DNA of 64,000 nucleotides from Neodontobutis hainanensis (Eukaryota; Chordata; Actinopteri; Gobiiformes; Odontobutidae). Location: assembly GCA_024349245.1 (NCBI GenBank), contig JALDNG010000511.1, positions 1 to 64,000 of the forward strand, in the 5' to 3' direction. Below, in pieces: positions 36,190-49,664 of this stretch (positions within the stretch are counted from its first letter, which is position 1; each line of letters opens with the position of its first letter). Under the pieces are notes generated by a model that worked only from the letters and a program-made list of their open reading frames with translations, did no database searches and was not told the DNA's origin. Position numbers and translations under genes: made by a program.

Positions 36190-36720
36190 CTCGCGTTTGT
36201 TGTAATGGAACATACAAGAAATCAATGCTTTTTAAGACATTAAATAGAGGATGGCCTACCTGTTATTATACACATACCCTCAAAGAAAAGTACTGCTATC
36301 TCTTATGACGGATACTTTAATCGTTGTTTCAGATGGTGTAGTTCAGCAATTCCACGACAGCGTTTGGCAACTTCTAAGGTTTATCAGTCGAAAACTATCT
36401 TCGTCAACGAAAATACTGCGTTCATGAAAGAGAAATTTTCGCACTGTATCTATAAATCCAGAATTTCAACTCTTTTCATGATGGCAGAAACATTCAAATT
36501 TAAAATGACCAAAATTCGCTTGATCAAAACACGGTGACACACAGTCTACTCGCAACGAAGATATCTGACAACAATATTGGAATTCACGGCTGATATTAGG
36601 CATATAAGTGGTCGGCAAAATGGTATATTGGATGCCCTGTCTCTCTCTAGTGATTTGATTGTCGATCTCTTTATTTAAAAATAGACTATATCTATATGGC
36701 ACAACAGCGACGGTCAAATA
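36190..36720 (+). pseudogene. RNase H remnant of the gypsy element
   Basis: Broken plus-strand frames include SKKSTAISYDGYF near 36.28 kb and, near 36.58-36.65 kb, EFTADIRHISGRQNGILDAL, matching the family's ...IRHxxGxxNxxADALS block at the end of RNase H. The Ala of ADAL is Leu here. The minus-strand frame at 36466-36750 is a shadow. Confidence 0.88.
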
Positions 36721-36919
36721 TAAATTAAGGTTGAAGTTCATCTTATACAACCTTCAAATCTAACAGGTCCCGGTCGGGAACTCCAGGATAAACCATATCA
36801 GCTTAAACGTAGAGGACGACCGAGAAAACAACCGTACTTGATGTATCGTCTAACAGAGGATGTATGTGGCGACCACGTGAAGAACGATAAGGAGGGATAA
36901 ACGACAATTAAAAATATAT

Positions 36920-38200
36920 TAATCATATAATTTGCTTAAAAATAATATATTTGAAATATTTTTTCTTCCTTAGATTTATAGAATTGATCGAATAAACCTG
37001 GAACAGAATATTGATTGCAAAAATAAGATATGGCATTCGCATAAAAGTATTTTAATTGATGAAGATTATTCTATTTTTGGGTAGTTTTTTATAAAATTTT
37101 GAAGAATATAAGCTCATGATATCAATAGTTTAAATCTTCAAAGATTAACTTTGATTGGTGTTTTTGATACAGAGTTAATTACCACTAATTAATTAATATA
37201 TTTAAAATTCTATGTGAAGGAACCCAGGAAAAAATATAATAATTTTAAGATTTTTTGTCAGAAATCGAAAGTTCTCTTTTAGTATACATAAAATTTCCTT
37301 TAATACATTCAATTTAATCTCAAAGATTAATAATTAAGTTTCATATAATATTCTTTTATCTCTTTTATTTGAAACATTAAGACTTTTTTAAACAATTATT
37401 TCTTTTATAGTTTAATTTAAAATATCAAAATTCGAATGATTTTTCTTACATTATGAAATTTTTTGCCAGAATTAAAACAGTCTAATTATTTTATAATATT
37501 AAGGCTTCTATGAATGTTTTTTAATATTTGAATATCTGAATAACTACTTTTGCCGTACTTTACCTTGCAAACAAATCTAATTGAGTTTTATGTAAGCTTA
37601 ACGTTCTTATATTATAAATTACTCTTAACTAAAGAGGAATTAAAGTCTAATTACACTTGCGTATTTGGATTTTGTTGAATTCAAGAATATTCGACTGGAT
37701 GATTCTCATGTATAAAAGAAACCTATTTTCATGACGTAGTTGGCATTTTTTTAGTTATCCTTTACTCGTACTAAAAAATTTTGTATGTTAATTATAAAGT
37801 TATAGACTTGATTTTTTGGAATATATTAACCAAAAGTGGTAACATCAAAATATGAACAAACTAAATTATTCAAATGATCTTAGATATATCAAGTTAACCG
37901 TGTAACGTAAAGGTAATCATCAGATGTTATATTTTTTAATTTTTTTGATTTACATTGATATATGATTTTGGTATCATTCCCTAAAACTGAAAAAGATAAT
38001 ATTCTAAAATGTTGAGAATTAACAAAGTTAAAAAGAGTATTATCAGATAATATTTCTAGTCTACCTTTTCTTGATTTAAATATATTGGCACAATGATACA
38101 CAAAGTAGCTGACGATCATACATTGAATCTATATATTTTGGTTAACTTACTGTTTGATTGGCATTTTACCATTGACTAAAACTATATTTATTCATATGTC
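36920..38200. other. A+T-rich stretch, no supported gene
   Basis: Stop-dense in all frames. A minus-strand frame at 37889-38119 (76 codons) contains no recognisable motif. Confidence 0.5.
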
Positions 38201-38219
38201 TTTTAAAATAACTCAAAAG

Positions 38220-39300
38220 GATAAGAGAGTTCACATTTTTTTCGTATAGGATGGTCAAATCTGTCCAGGTATCTCTCGAAAAATATTTTAAATGTTGAAA
38301 CGTTCTCCTGAATTACTTTTCTTCCTCGTTATTTACCGCTTAACGCTTCTTCCAACAAAACATCTCGTTCAGGGATATCTTTTCAGGTAGTCTGGGACTC
38401 TCCATAGATTAAAATTTCTTTCTGCTATCTATCGATTAAGTAAACCATAACTCAGATATACAAGTTCATCTGGAAGTAGCATTGTACTGAATAGGTATGG
38501 CGACTGGATATTTCAATTCTAACTCTGACACGGTATGTTCTAAACTCCCCATTTACCGCTTTACTCTTCTCAAAATCAATTATTCAAACCTCCAGAAGAT
38601 ATAGTTCAATATTTTGAGAAATTAACGCGTACAGGTGCCTCTTTACAGATATCTTTCAAGCATTTTTTGGATTTTCTCCTTCTTTGTGACTGATGTGAAC
38701 TTTAAGTTCGCTGATCTTGTCAAACTCAAACATAAACTGTCATGAACTTAGCATTATTTCAGACTATAAACAGAAATAAAGATTTTCAACTTTTATGCTT
38801 GGAACTCATTTGCAATAATTTTCATGGCAGCAATAAAAGTATACAAAAATGTATGAAAGATCATTTTGATTTTATTTCTCAAAATTTAAATTTTATGCTC
38901 GAAATCATTCTGATTCATTTCCACTTGAAATGCAAATATTCTCAGTGACGCCTAAAAATATTAGACAACTCCTCTATCAAAGATGACAAAAGTAATCTTT
39001 TCAAAGTATATCTTTTTACTTATACTGAGATATTAACATTCTTCATTCTAAGATGATACCTGATGTAAAATTGATGAAACTCTGCTATAAATAGTAATTT
39101 TGATGAAAGTAATATAAACCAGTAAAAATTTGTTTTTCGAAAATCACAGAATGATATAAAAAAATATATCTATATTTAGATATATTTACATTGAAGTACT
39201 TTTTAACGCAGTTCTTGTTCTATTTTTTCTTCGATAGATATTTTCTCAAAATCTATTCCTATGTTGGCAATGGGAATCAGACTAAAATTTATTTTAACAT
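38220..39300. other. G+C-shifted segment with internal similarity, unrecognised
   Basis: Two parts share words: ATTTACCGCTT followed by a TC-rich run occurs near 38331 and again near 38550, and CAGGT-C-TCT runs occur near 38268 and 38633. A related CAGGTATCTATCAAAATATTT lies near 42160. No reading frame above 68 codons and no known motif. Probably an old repeat. Confidence 0.28.
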
Positions 39301-39309
39301 TGATAAATT

Positions 39310-41630
39310 ATTCGATTTATTCCAGATGGTTTATTATTCATTTTGACCTCTCTATTAGTATTTTTAAAATAACTGTTATCAGAAAATTATCCACTTTCTT
39401 TTGAGTATCATTTAATTCGTTTTTCAAGGTATGTTAGATTTCTATAAATTCATATTCAGGATAGTTTAAACAAGAATATGATCAATTATGTTTTGGTTAT
39501 TTATTTATATATTTAAAAATTATAATTATTATTACTAACAAAAAATTTTTTTAATTGTCAAACTTTGATGTATTTAATGTACCAATATATTTTTACATTG
39601 TTTTATTTTAATTTTTATAAAGAGAAAAGTTCACATTTCAAATATATCAGATAATTTGAAGACAATATCATTTGATATTAATGAAACAATGTTTTTGTTG
39701 ATGAAGAATATTTAGGATAATTTTTGACGAAATTCAAGAAATTGTGATCCTACTTGATTTTATCAATGTGACTTAAGAAATATTTTTCATATAAAAGCAA
39801 AATCGATGTCCATCTATTGGTTGTTTTTAAAAAAATGTCTTTAATTGTGATCACATACATTTATTAATTTTAAATGGTTTGAATTTTTTGATTAAATATA
39901 AATTATTGTTTTGTTACCTTTTATTTCAAGGCTTTAATGGATCCTTTTTATGATAAAAAAATAATAAGTTAAATCAAAATTATAAAAAAAAATTTCTTCT
40001 AAATGAAACACGATTTTGTAAAACAAGGTTTGTAACAGTAAATATTATAATCTAAATTTTGTTATTTTGCATGCCATTTTATAAGTTCCAATGGCATCTG
40101 GATCAAGTTGTAAGATTTTTATAAATTTATCATCAGCTTCATTTAAAACATTCATACATGTAAAACTTTGAATTTCCTTTATTTACGTGATCTCCACGTT
40201 TAATTTTAAATTTTAGAGTATTTGAAAATTAATCAAAGAATTTTGAAGATATCTTTTACAATATTTTGGCATATCGTTTTGTTTTTAATTTAATTATTGT
40301 GCATTACCTAGAATTATTTTCGTTCGATAGTTATCAAGAACTTTCTAATGAGAATCTCGTTGTTTTATTATCGTCGTTTTTATGATTAATTTAATTTTTA
40401 TTTTTTAATAATGAAAAAATTAAACTTGAAAATTTTACCTTCAAAAGTTAAAAATTTAATTAGTCGAACTTTTCTTTGAAACTCTAAAATTAGTTCTGAT
40501 TCAATGAACATGATTTTTGATTTAAATAAATTATGAAATGTGCTACAAACAATATATTTTAATGATAATTGAAAATATATATTCAAAATAGATTTTATTA
40601 AGGAAGAGAAGTAAAAGTGTTCGCTTTTTGATTTCATAATGAGATTTTAAACTGCTACAGAATGAAAAGAAACTTTGTTCTTAAACTTTTATTATGTAAC
40701 AAAAATATGGCTTTTTCGATTTGGCCAATTTTATTTTTATATATATACAAAATATTTCGTGTGTCTATCATATTTTTCGATCCTTTACTGTCAGCTAACT
40801 TTAAAAAGTGGCGAGATAAATTTTCATATTAAATCTAAACATGATCGGTAGACGTTTTTTCTATTATTAACATTGATTTTACTTTATGTTCTATGAAGTT
40901 AATATATTAGTAACTCGTCTGAAATTTATCCAACATTTTTATTTTTTTACAATTTTATATTTATTTTTACATTTAAAATATAAAACTATTACTTGTGATT
41001 TTATGTTAACATAAAATCAAATACAATTAAATTTTGAAAATAATGATTAAATCAAATGGCCTGACACTCAAAATGCATTTCTCAAACATTTCTTTCAATA
41101 ACACGAATATTCAAGGTTTTATGTCTATAATAAATTAATTTAAGCATGAAACTGTAATTTCTCAAGAGCTATTGATCAAATTCGAATAAGGTTCAATGGA
41201 TATAATTTTTATTTTGATTAACAACAGCCTTATTAGATGGAGATATAAAAACGTATTCCGATTTTCTCAGCAGATTTTTTAGAGGAAGTTAATTACCGGC
41301 ATCTCAATAAACTATCGTAATTGATCTCCGAATTTTATTTTTTTGGATTTCATACTTTAAAAAAACTAAAAAATTATTAATTTTGAAAGAGTCTAATAAG
41401 ATCTGTTTATAACGCAATCTTTAATTAAGAAAACTCAAAAAAATTAATTTTTTCGACAACGTTCTGTGAGTGGGTAAAATATCTCGTTGCTTAAAAAAGA
41501 TGAATCGGATCAACTTCAAAAGATCCACGTGTTAAATTATATTTCAATAAAAAATAAAACGATGACACACAAAATTCATAATTTATGTCACCGGATTTCT
41601 TTCTTTATCATCATTAGACTCGAGACTGAC
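39310..41630. other. A+T-rich stretch; one minus-strand exon candidate
   Basis: Mostly stop-dense. On the minus strand an ATG at 40637 opens a frame (MKSKSEHFYFSSLIKS onward) of 66 codons that ends at GAAG|GTAAAA at 40439, so it could be a first exon. No partner exon was found and the protein is unrecognised. Confidence 0.25.
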
Positions 41631-41639
41631 CTTTACGTA

Positions 41640-41920
41640 AATTCTGAGATACTTCTGAAAATTTATCTCTTATAACTCTTCCCTAATTTTCAGTGAAGGT
41701 AAAAATGTTCACGGGGACGCTTTAAGGCTATCCTTCTTCACTTGATTGTTTGAAAGGAAAAATGACACTAATTTGAGATTCATCTCTGCTTATTCCTATT
41801 AACTTAAAATACATTCTACTCATATCAGAAAGTATGGTTGTCCTATTTACAGGTAAGAAGTTTTATGGAAACGCTTTTAAATAGTTAGCCGCTTCCACTC
41901 ATTTTTAATTTCTCTTTGAA
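41640..41920. repeat. Diverged direct repeat, two units about 165 nt apart
   Basis: Starting near 41694 and near 41850, two stretches align by eye: AGGTAAAAATGTTCACGGGG onward with AGGTAAGAAGTTTTATGGAA onward. Both continue through ACGCTTT, a TA-rich stretch, and C(T/G)-CTTC-ACT. Each unit places a TTTCAG- or TTTACAG-type acceptor directly before GGTAA. Not coding in any frame for long. It may be a duplicated intronic segment or repeat fragment. Confidence 0.35.
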
Positions 41921-41929
41921 TTTGAAGTT

Positions 41930-43700
41930 ATGACAGATTTTAAAATATAGGTTTATCCTGTATAAAAAAATTTAACTGAATTTTTTGCCATCATTTTAAA
42001 TTAATTCATTTTTTAAATAATTTTAAATTGTTTTAGGTTTCAAAAATATTTTATTTTTAAAGGTATATTTTTATTAATTTCGAACATGTTTTTATCTGTA
42101 ACAATGTGAAATTTTTTAACATTTAAAAATTTTGAAAATAATAAAACTGCCTTTGGACAGGTATCTATCAAAATATTTGCATTATTTTAATTTTAATAGT
42201 GCGAGAAATAAGATAAAAATTAAATTAATAAACTGCTTAATCTTGTTAAGATTATTTTATATCATGAAGGTGTGAATATAGGTTATGATTTATTCAAACA
42301 CTATTGACCTATTGATAGATAACCTTTTCGAAGATTTATTTAAAATTATATACTTGGAATATAAATGTTTATGAATGGTCGTATTAATTGGTGAATTTTT
42401 TCGGCAAAAAATTTTTGAATTTATAAAACATAGTAAAATTACTCACCATTATTTCATTTGAAAATTTTATCAATTTAATACGAACTACATATAAATTAAA
42501 ATACAAAGATTTTTTTACTCAAATATATTTTTATAATTCCACTTTTAACATTCGTAAAATAAATCTTGAGATTTTGAGATTAAATCTTATTAATCAGAGA
42601 TATTTAAACGTTTCTCATGTTGATTAATTGGCGTATATTTTTGGCTAGTATACCTGAATTTATGAAAATATTCTGTTTATTTTTTCATGCAATTTCATGA
42701 ATATTTATTTATATAATCGTTAATCTTGAATATATCTGTTCATCAACAGTGTTATAATTCGTAGAATCCCCTGTATATCTCTAGATTTATCATTAACGGA
42801 TGATTATTTATGTATGCAATGTCGTGAATTATTTTAAATATTAAAAGTGATGAATATTTTGCAAAATATAGTGTACACGTATTAAAAAATTGCTATCGTT
42901 AGTTTTATATCAAGATATTTTTAAAAATTAAAATCTTTTATCATTATTTTTCAAATTAAGATCAAATCAGTAAATATTAACAAATATTTTTCTTCAAATG
43001 GTTGAGTTCTTTTTAATTTTGTATGAATTTCTGAAAATGGTAACATAAAATTGATTAGATATTTTATCATTTATGTTAAAATTATATATTTCTTTGTTTT
43101 GGAAAAACTTTCGAATCTTATATTGGAACATGAAATTACGCTTTTAAAACAAAGTTAAAAACAATTTGATTTTTAAATAAATAATAAACCAATACAATTC
43201 TCATTTTTATTTTTTGAGGGAATGACTTCAAAAACTCAACTTACATGAATGTGTTTCAGAAATTTGAAATTGATTCTTATGTTAGGTGTTTTAAACAAAA
43301 AATGTACAAATTATGATTTCGCATATTTTACAGAATGGTTATAACTTTTGCTTAAATATTTGAGGTTTTAGAAATTAAGTATGATTTTATTACAAATTTA
43401 TTTTATCGAATCAATTTTAGAGACTAAATGACAAATGTTTTTATATGTTGATAATTTTAAGAATATTTTGCTTAATATATTTGAAATTCATTCAAAACTA
43501 CTTATCTCAAATTTATACTAAAAAGATATGTTTATGAACTTGATAATTTCAAAATAAAATGTTTCATTTTCAAACTTTTGAAGAAAAATAAACACTCATA
43601 CACTGAATGCTGCAAAGTAAAATCACAATTAAAGGGCTGAAATGAGAACTGTCTCTTAAATATAAAATTTATTCAAAAGCATAATTTGAATAAATCCATG
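41930..43700. other. A+T-rich stretch, no supported gene
   Basis: Stop-dense in all frames; nothing recognised. Confidence 0.5.
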
Positions 43701-46046
43701 AAAAGTTAATAACCTTCATAAAAATTAATTTGAAAACATTACACTTTACTTATGGTAAAAAGGTATGTGTGAAAATGAAAGTTAACACAGAATTCCAATT
43801 TTATTTGCATTTAAGTTTGCGCGCGTATAAATATAAACTTAACAAGATATATGTCAAAAAAAATTTTCTTTTAGATTGTTTCTGGTTTATTTCTTGGCAA
43901 CTTCGTTTTCTTTCTTATCTCTTAAACGAATTTTTCCTCCATAAGAATTGTATTAATAGTTCTTATAAGTACGAGTCTCTCTATTTGTCCCTTGTGGGTA
44001 TGATAAAAAATAATTTAAGTTTTTGATTCTGTATTTATTTGTTCTTTAATTCAAGAAATCACTCATTTTTTGTTTTTAATTTTCGAGAGAACAAAAAAGC
44101 CCACGAAGGTCTCAGAGTTTAATAAACTTACAGAGGTTCGCGACTGTCATTCTGAAATTCTATAATTCCGTAAACCCTTACACTTCTCTTTTTATTTTAA
44201 AAATCTAACTTAAGAGATTATCCTAGTGTTTCCTCTTTGTTATGCCGTCGTATCTACTTTTTATGAAAAGTGCTCTGATCTTTCACTTCTGGTTTCTTGA
44301 TGGTAACTTTTAATGTTTTCATTTTGAATTTATTTTTTCTCTCACCTTTTCAAATTTCTGTTTTGGTATTTTTTTCATCGATTCATTGATCTATAAACTA
44401 TTTATCAAGGAATTAAATTACACTTTGACATATATTATGAATGAGTCTGTTTCGCTTCGTTCGAAATATTTCTTCAGCCAAACTCCTGCACGATAAAAAT
44501 ATTTGGTCCTACCTTTAATCAAATTAGTATCATATATAAATGTCTTATCTTATTTTCTGTTTTTATCTGTTTATATTATAAAATTATCTTTACTTGTTCA
44601 TCTGTTTTCGGGTAGTATGGGTATGATTTAATGCGTTTTCACCGTTTCTAACTGAAGATTCAGGAAATGTTCCTGAGAAATATATTGTATTTCAGTGTCC
44701 GTTACAACGCATTTCAGAGATCAAAACCTCAAAATAAATATCCTATATGTTAAATTATATGAAAATTCATAATTCATTACATGTATTAGCAACCATTATG
44801 AATTTGCATCAAAAATCATTGGCCAAAATATCCCCTCAATATGAATTCGAATCAACTTAGCTTTCGTTACATTCCATGAATATAAATGTGAGTATCTCTA
44901 TTTTTTCAATTTTTTAAAAACAAAAATATGTCAAAACGTGTCAATCAATGTCCTGTGTTAACTAATTCAACCATTTAGAAGAATTTTATTTGAGATTTCA
45001 TCGCATTTACTGGATGTCCTATATGGAAATATTTTGGTATTTCATCCCTTATTTATTCAGAAACTATGATCCTGTCTTGTCATCGTACAAAATTATTTTC
45101 AAAAAAACATAATTTCAATAATAAAACTGAGGGAATCTAGTTAACGATTTCTCTAATTTTATCATCAATACCTCAAAAATGCTAAACTTTGTGAACGATT
45201 GGGCTACAGTGATTATATTAATGAATAATTTTAAAGTTAACTTAGTTGTTCATTCCTAATATATGAATGATCAATACTTTATTCATTTTAGCATAATATT
45301 TTCATTTCTTTTAAAGCTGTTCTTGGTACAAAATCGTCAAAGAAATTTTTAAATTTAGAATGAATGTATTTCTTATGAATATCCAGTAAGAATTATCTCC
45401 TCTAGAATCCATCGAGAGAATATATGATGTGATGTAATTTTATTTTATCAAATATTCTCTCTGTTGAACGCGGATCTGTTATAAAATTAAAAAGTTACAA
45501 CTTTATGTAAGAGTGGAACATTTTAACTTTAAAGATTATCATGAAGTGCCTCTTTTTCAATGAGACATATTTTTTTCAATATCTAAGAGTTCAAGGTGCA
45601 TACATTAAAGATTTTTCAATATTATTTTCAATACAATGAGTTAATAACATTTAGATCTTAACATTAGATGGCACTTTTTCTTTGTAGGAAGGGTAAGCGT
45701 TAGTTTAAATGAATCAAAGAGTGTTTAACATAAATATTCTCTTTAATTTATTCTACATATATTCTCTTGAGGATCCATTAATTTGTATTTATCGTTCTGT
45801 TGAGTTAACATTATTAGCTCGGAGATTCCGAGTGATGAATCTGCAAAAAATTTTATATAGCTATTTCGCTCTTAGAAAACCCCTTAAATTTATGACGATT
45901 CTTAAGTCAAATAGTTCTATTTTGATGATATTTAACAGACCAAGGATTATTAAAATTTTTTTATTTTTAGATAAGTATTTTATTTATATTTCTTAGAATA
46001 TGTCATTTTTAAATGTATTAAAACCAAATTTTTTGAAATTTTGCAG

Positions 46047-46240
46047 TACCTCCTAAAAATTTGCTTACTTTTCCTGAAATTTTTTCCCGTCATAACAATG
46101 CTGAACAGATTACATACATGTTTCTTTATACAGACAAGCAGAGTATCCACATATCGTTGAAAATATTTGGTATTGTTGTAATACTGAAAGAAAGTAGTGT
46201 GTATCTCTTAGATTCTTTGTGTGTTGAAATAGAAGAATAG
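46047..46240 (+). CDS. 63-codon exon-like frame (PPKNLLTFPEI...)
   Basis: Directly after TTTTTTGAAATTTTGCAG, a phase-1 frame runs 63 codons: PPKNLLTFPEIFSRHNNAEQ onward, with KESSVYLLDSLCVEIEE before TAG. It is richer in G+C than its flanks. Such a long run beginning exactly at a good acceptor is suggestive of a true exon, but a decayed ORF is possible. No family recognised. Confidence 0.33.
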
Positions 46241-46355
46241 TGTTTCGAATATGCAGACACATTTGTTTATAATTATTCATCTTTCAAATCTCTTACTGAA
46301 CAAAATGTTTCACCCAATAGTTAACTCATTATTTCAAAAAAATGAAATGATATGA

Positions 46356-46854
46356 GGTTCAGATGAGATAGATCCATCGATTCCAACTAAAAAGTCAGCA
46401 CAGATCCTGATTGATCAATTCGATTTGGTGACGCTGACTATAGGAGATGTTTATTTAACCCGTTTGTATGTCGACTATCTCTTCTGTACCTTCTGCCAGA
46501 ATTCAATATTTTTAAAATTTTTTTCTTTGATCGCATTTTTAACAAATCTTGGTTTCAGTTGGCAGATATTAAATTTTTATGAAGTTTTATCCTGGCTTTA
46601 TATCTCAAAATTTTTCCTAGTTTGTACGTAAATAACCTTTAAAATTTATTCAGTGATTGCTGATATTATTTCACAATTTATATTGTTTTTTATCCTTTCT
46701 TCAGATTAAACAGAAAAATCTGGTGAAGGCATCCCTTAAAATGCACATTAACGAAGTATCAAATGACATCATCCATGAGAAAGAGAGACAACTTTATTTT
46801 GAATTTACTTTACATCAAACTCTATCTTTCCAAGTGTTTGGATCGTGGATCTAA
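46356..46854 (+). CDS. Candidate gene J: two long exon-like frames
   Basis: An open frame of 92 codons spans 46356-46631 (GSDEIDPSIPTKKSAQILID onward). It includes TLTIGDVYLTRLYVDYLF and a hydrophobic stretch, but no ATG near its start, so it would be an internal exon. A donor at CTA|GTTTGT (after 46621) leaves in phase 0. The next exon, 46705-46854, follows TTTTTTATCCTTTCTTCAG, one of the best acceptors in the window. It enters in phase 0 and reads IKQKNLVKASLKMHINEVSN onward through HEKERQLYFEF to FGSWI and TAA. Its charge pattern suggests a coiled or helical segment. No domain recognised. It sits in the larger coding-like block, so decay of an older gene or element is the alternative. Confidence 0.37.
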
Positions 46855-47879
46855 CGTAACACCCAAATGTTTTACATTTATTAAATTTTGGTAAACCTGA
46901 TTTTTTCATAGGTTTTGCTCTAAATAATATGCTGCCTCGTAGAATTTTATGTTCTTTCTATCATCTTATTTGCGAATATGGGTTCATCTCCATTGTCAAA
47001 AGGAATAAATTTGTCAATTCTTATAACGCAAAGGGAGTTATCATCAAAAAATTATCCCTTATTCTTTCGTATCAAATCAAAATATGATCTCTGTGTTGTT
47101 GTATTTGATATTTTGACGTTTCACCGATTAAGGCAAACGCGGTAGATATACTCTTTGTCCGCAATTTAAGTATTTGGCATTTAACTCAACACAAAATCGT
47201 TTATACTTTATTGTCGATGTTGAGAGCAGTTCAAACAATAGTTTTGTCTATGTCAACAAACCTAGTTTTTAACTCTGTTGATATGTCAGTTTCTTGCAAT
47301 TGATAAAAAACAAATATGAAAAGAATTTTTATGTTTGAGCTAATTTTTCAAAAACAGTGCCGCTGTGGCATCTTCAGCGAGGGACGTATTGTTTATGTTT
47401 GCAAAATTTCACATTTTTCCGTTTTAAAAAGTTCTTTTGATGTAACAATTGTAGATTAACCGAGGATTCGTTCATCCGAACCTATTACCAGTCTCGCATA
47501 TTAATGAAAGTATTTTCAGTGAGAGCAAATAAAATTTAATGTTTCCTGTCTCAGGGTATTTCTGGTTGTTTAATTCTCGGATTCCCACTAACACAGCACA
47601 ATAGTTGAGAAATTTCCTTCCATAAACCTTAAAATTCTATTAAAAGAGATTGATTATCTTTCTCGAGGATAAAAATTGGTTAATATGTTTTAGTTACCTC
47701 ATTTCCACTCAGCGGAGGAACTATTATATTTTTCGTTGCTATCGAAGGATTCCATATCATATATCTTCAACTTACTTAGAATTACACTAGATGGAACGAT
47801 CTATATCTTTTGTGTTCAAAAACGCTTAAAGATTAACACATTTATTGTTATTTTTTATTGATTATCAATTGTTACTCAT

Positions 47880-49650
47880 TCAAAAATTTATTCTGAGGCT
47901 GCGCATTAATACATATGAAATATGTATTATTAGATTATTTAATTATAAATCAATTTTTTAATCATTTGTTAACAAACTAGTATAATTGTTCAAATTGAAT
48001 TTTATCATTAGAAAGAGTCTGATCAGAAATTATTGGTATGATAGAGAGAATAGACAGCATGATTCTGAAGTCTATATTAAATCAAGATAACAAAGAAGCA
48101 TTATCTTAAAATTCATGCTTAATATATTGAAAGATATTTATATATCCATCATCGAAGTTTAACCCTAGTGGTTTTAAGAAGTTTTTTGTCTAAGAATCTA
48201 TCAAATTAATGGAGCATAAACCAAAATATTTGTATTTTTAAAAAATTCCAGAAAACGCCTCATCGTGTGAATAATCAAAATTTTTACCTCTAAACCATCG
48301 AGAAATAAGAATTAATTGATATTAAGATATTTTTAATTTATATCGGTCACGCGTTTCAAAAGAAAAATATACCTAATTTTCAGTTGAATATTTTTCTCAT
48401 TTGACAACTAAGAAAATACGTGAATCTCTAAGTTCTAAATGATAACTAATTTTTCGAAAATATTTGTGTTCAATTATATTTCTTGAATATAAATATAAAT
48501 GTTCGAAATACCCAATATTTTTAATTTGAAGAATAAAAAATCCTCAAAATTTCTAGTTAATCAAAAATAGAAATCTTAAAAAAAATATCTTGTTCAATAT
48601 ACTTGATAAAAATTCGAAAGGTTTGTATCGATCGAAGACTTTATTGTATTTAACATGAAATTATAATTTTTTTAATTTATGAAAGTCTATCAATCTTATA
48701 TCAACCAAGAAAGGCTTTTATTACAATGTGAAGTGAAAATTTTTAATACAATTTGACATTTATTACGCATTTCTGCAACAGCTATTTTCCCAAAGAACAA
48801 CCATTAAATTTAATACTCGCCGTTATTAAAATTTATAATTTACAAAACTTCGTGTTTTGTTATTTTCATTATTTTTATCATATTTATTGTGAATCAGTTT
48901 TATAAGAAACCGCCTCTAGTTGTTTGCAAGATAAGATAGATCAAGCATTATAAACTGTTCATAAAAAAATAAATATTTGATTTTTGTTGAACAGCTCATT
49001 GAAAATAAAAAAGATAAATAAATTATTTAACTGATTTAATACTTTTTAAAGCGTTTATTTGTCAATTATAAATACACACGTGTAAATAAGGAAAAGAAAA
49101 TACCTCACAAAATAAATTATAATTATAAATACATCGAATTAATATTTGAAAATATGAGTTTTCTCCCTTTTTCAATCACTTTTGTGAATTAATGTAAAAT
49201 TATTGAACACAGCTCACTCTAAATTCACTTCATATTTGAATCTTAAATTCTTGTTTATTTATGTCAATAATACATTTCCAGAACATAAAATTTAAATTTA
49301 ATGATGAAACACTAAAGATGTTCTGAAAACAAATTATGAAGTTTGTGCAAATTGACTTTTAAGTTTCGTAAAAGATTTATCATTTAAAGACTAACTTTTT
49401 TGACTTTTTAATTCTTAATCTGTGTAAATGGGTGTTTAAAAAGTGGTATTTGGGAATTTTTGCCCCCGTATTTTATAATATTTTTTTTGTGTTTTATAAA
49501 TTTATATTTCAAAAATATATCATATAATTTCTCAAAATTTAGTTTAAATTGAAAAAACTACATATAAAGCGTGAATGAGTTCCTATGGTTGATTGAAAAA
49601 ATAATTTCTGTTAGTTAATAAAATGGAATATTTAAAAAGAATTTTTTAAG
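47880..49650. other. A+T-rich stretch with one weak terminal-exon candidate
   Basis: Mostly stop-dense. At 48898-48939 a phase-0 frame after GTGAATCAG reads FYKKPPLVVCKIR and stops at TAG; it is locally G+C-rich but isolated. Confidence 0.35.
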
Positions 49651-49664
49651 AATATGGATGAGTT

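Larger units (their letters stand above)
34215..36905 (+). mobile_element. Ty3/gypsy LTR retrotransposon relic, lacking integrase
   Basis: A G+C-rich segment holds, in order on the plus strand, gag, protease, reverse transcriptase and RNase H remnants in changing frames with stops. After the RNase H tail only a short Arg/Lys-rich piece (LKRRGRPRKQPYLMYR, near 36.80 kb) follows, so the integrase region seems deleted. No long terminal repeats were recognised at either end; the limits are where composition falls back to the A+T desert. The order Pro-RT-RH fits the Ty3/gypsy (Metaviridae-type) layout. This is a dead copy. Confidence 0.92.
43700..47860 (+). other. Coding-like block with long interrupted plus-strand frames, unrecognised
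   Basis: Over about 4 kb the composition is shifted and the plus strand shows unusually long open runs: 43730-44026 (98 codons), 45709-45996 (95 codons), 46047-46240 (63 codons), 46356-46631 (92 codons) and 46705-46854. Another run near 46.9-47.3 kb, in the same general direction, includes NMLPRRILCSFYHLICEY and NAVDILFVRNLSIWHL. I recognise no domain in any of them. Either a multi-exon gene with larger exons or a decayed transposon or retroelement polyprotein would fit; the many frame changes favour decay. Confidence 0.35.

Noticed and set aside
36466..36750. Minus-strand 94-codon frame
   Set aside because: Shadow of the plus-strand gypsy RNase H remnant.
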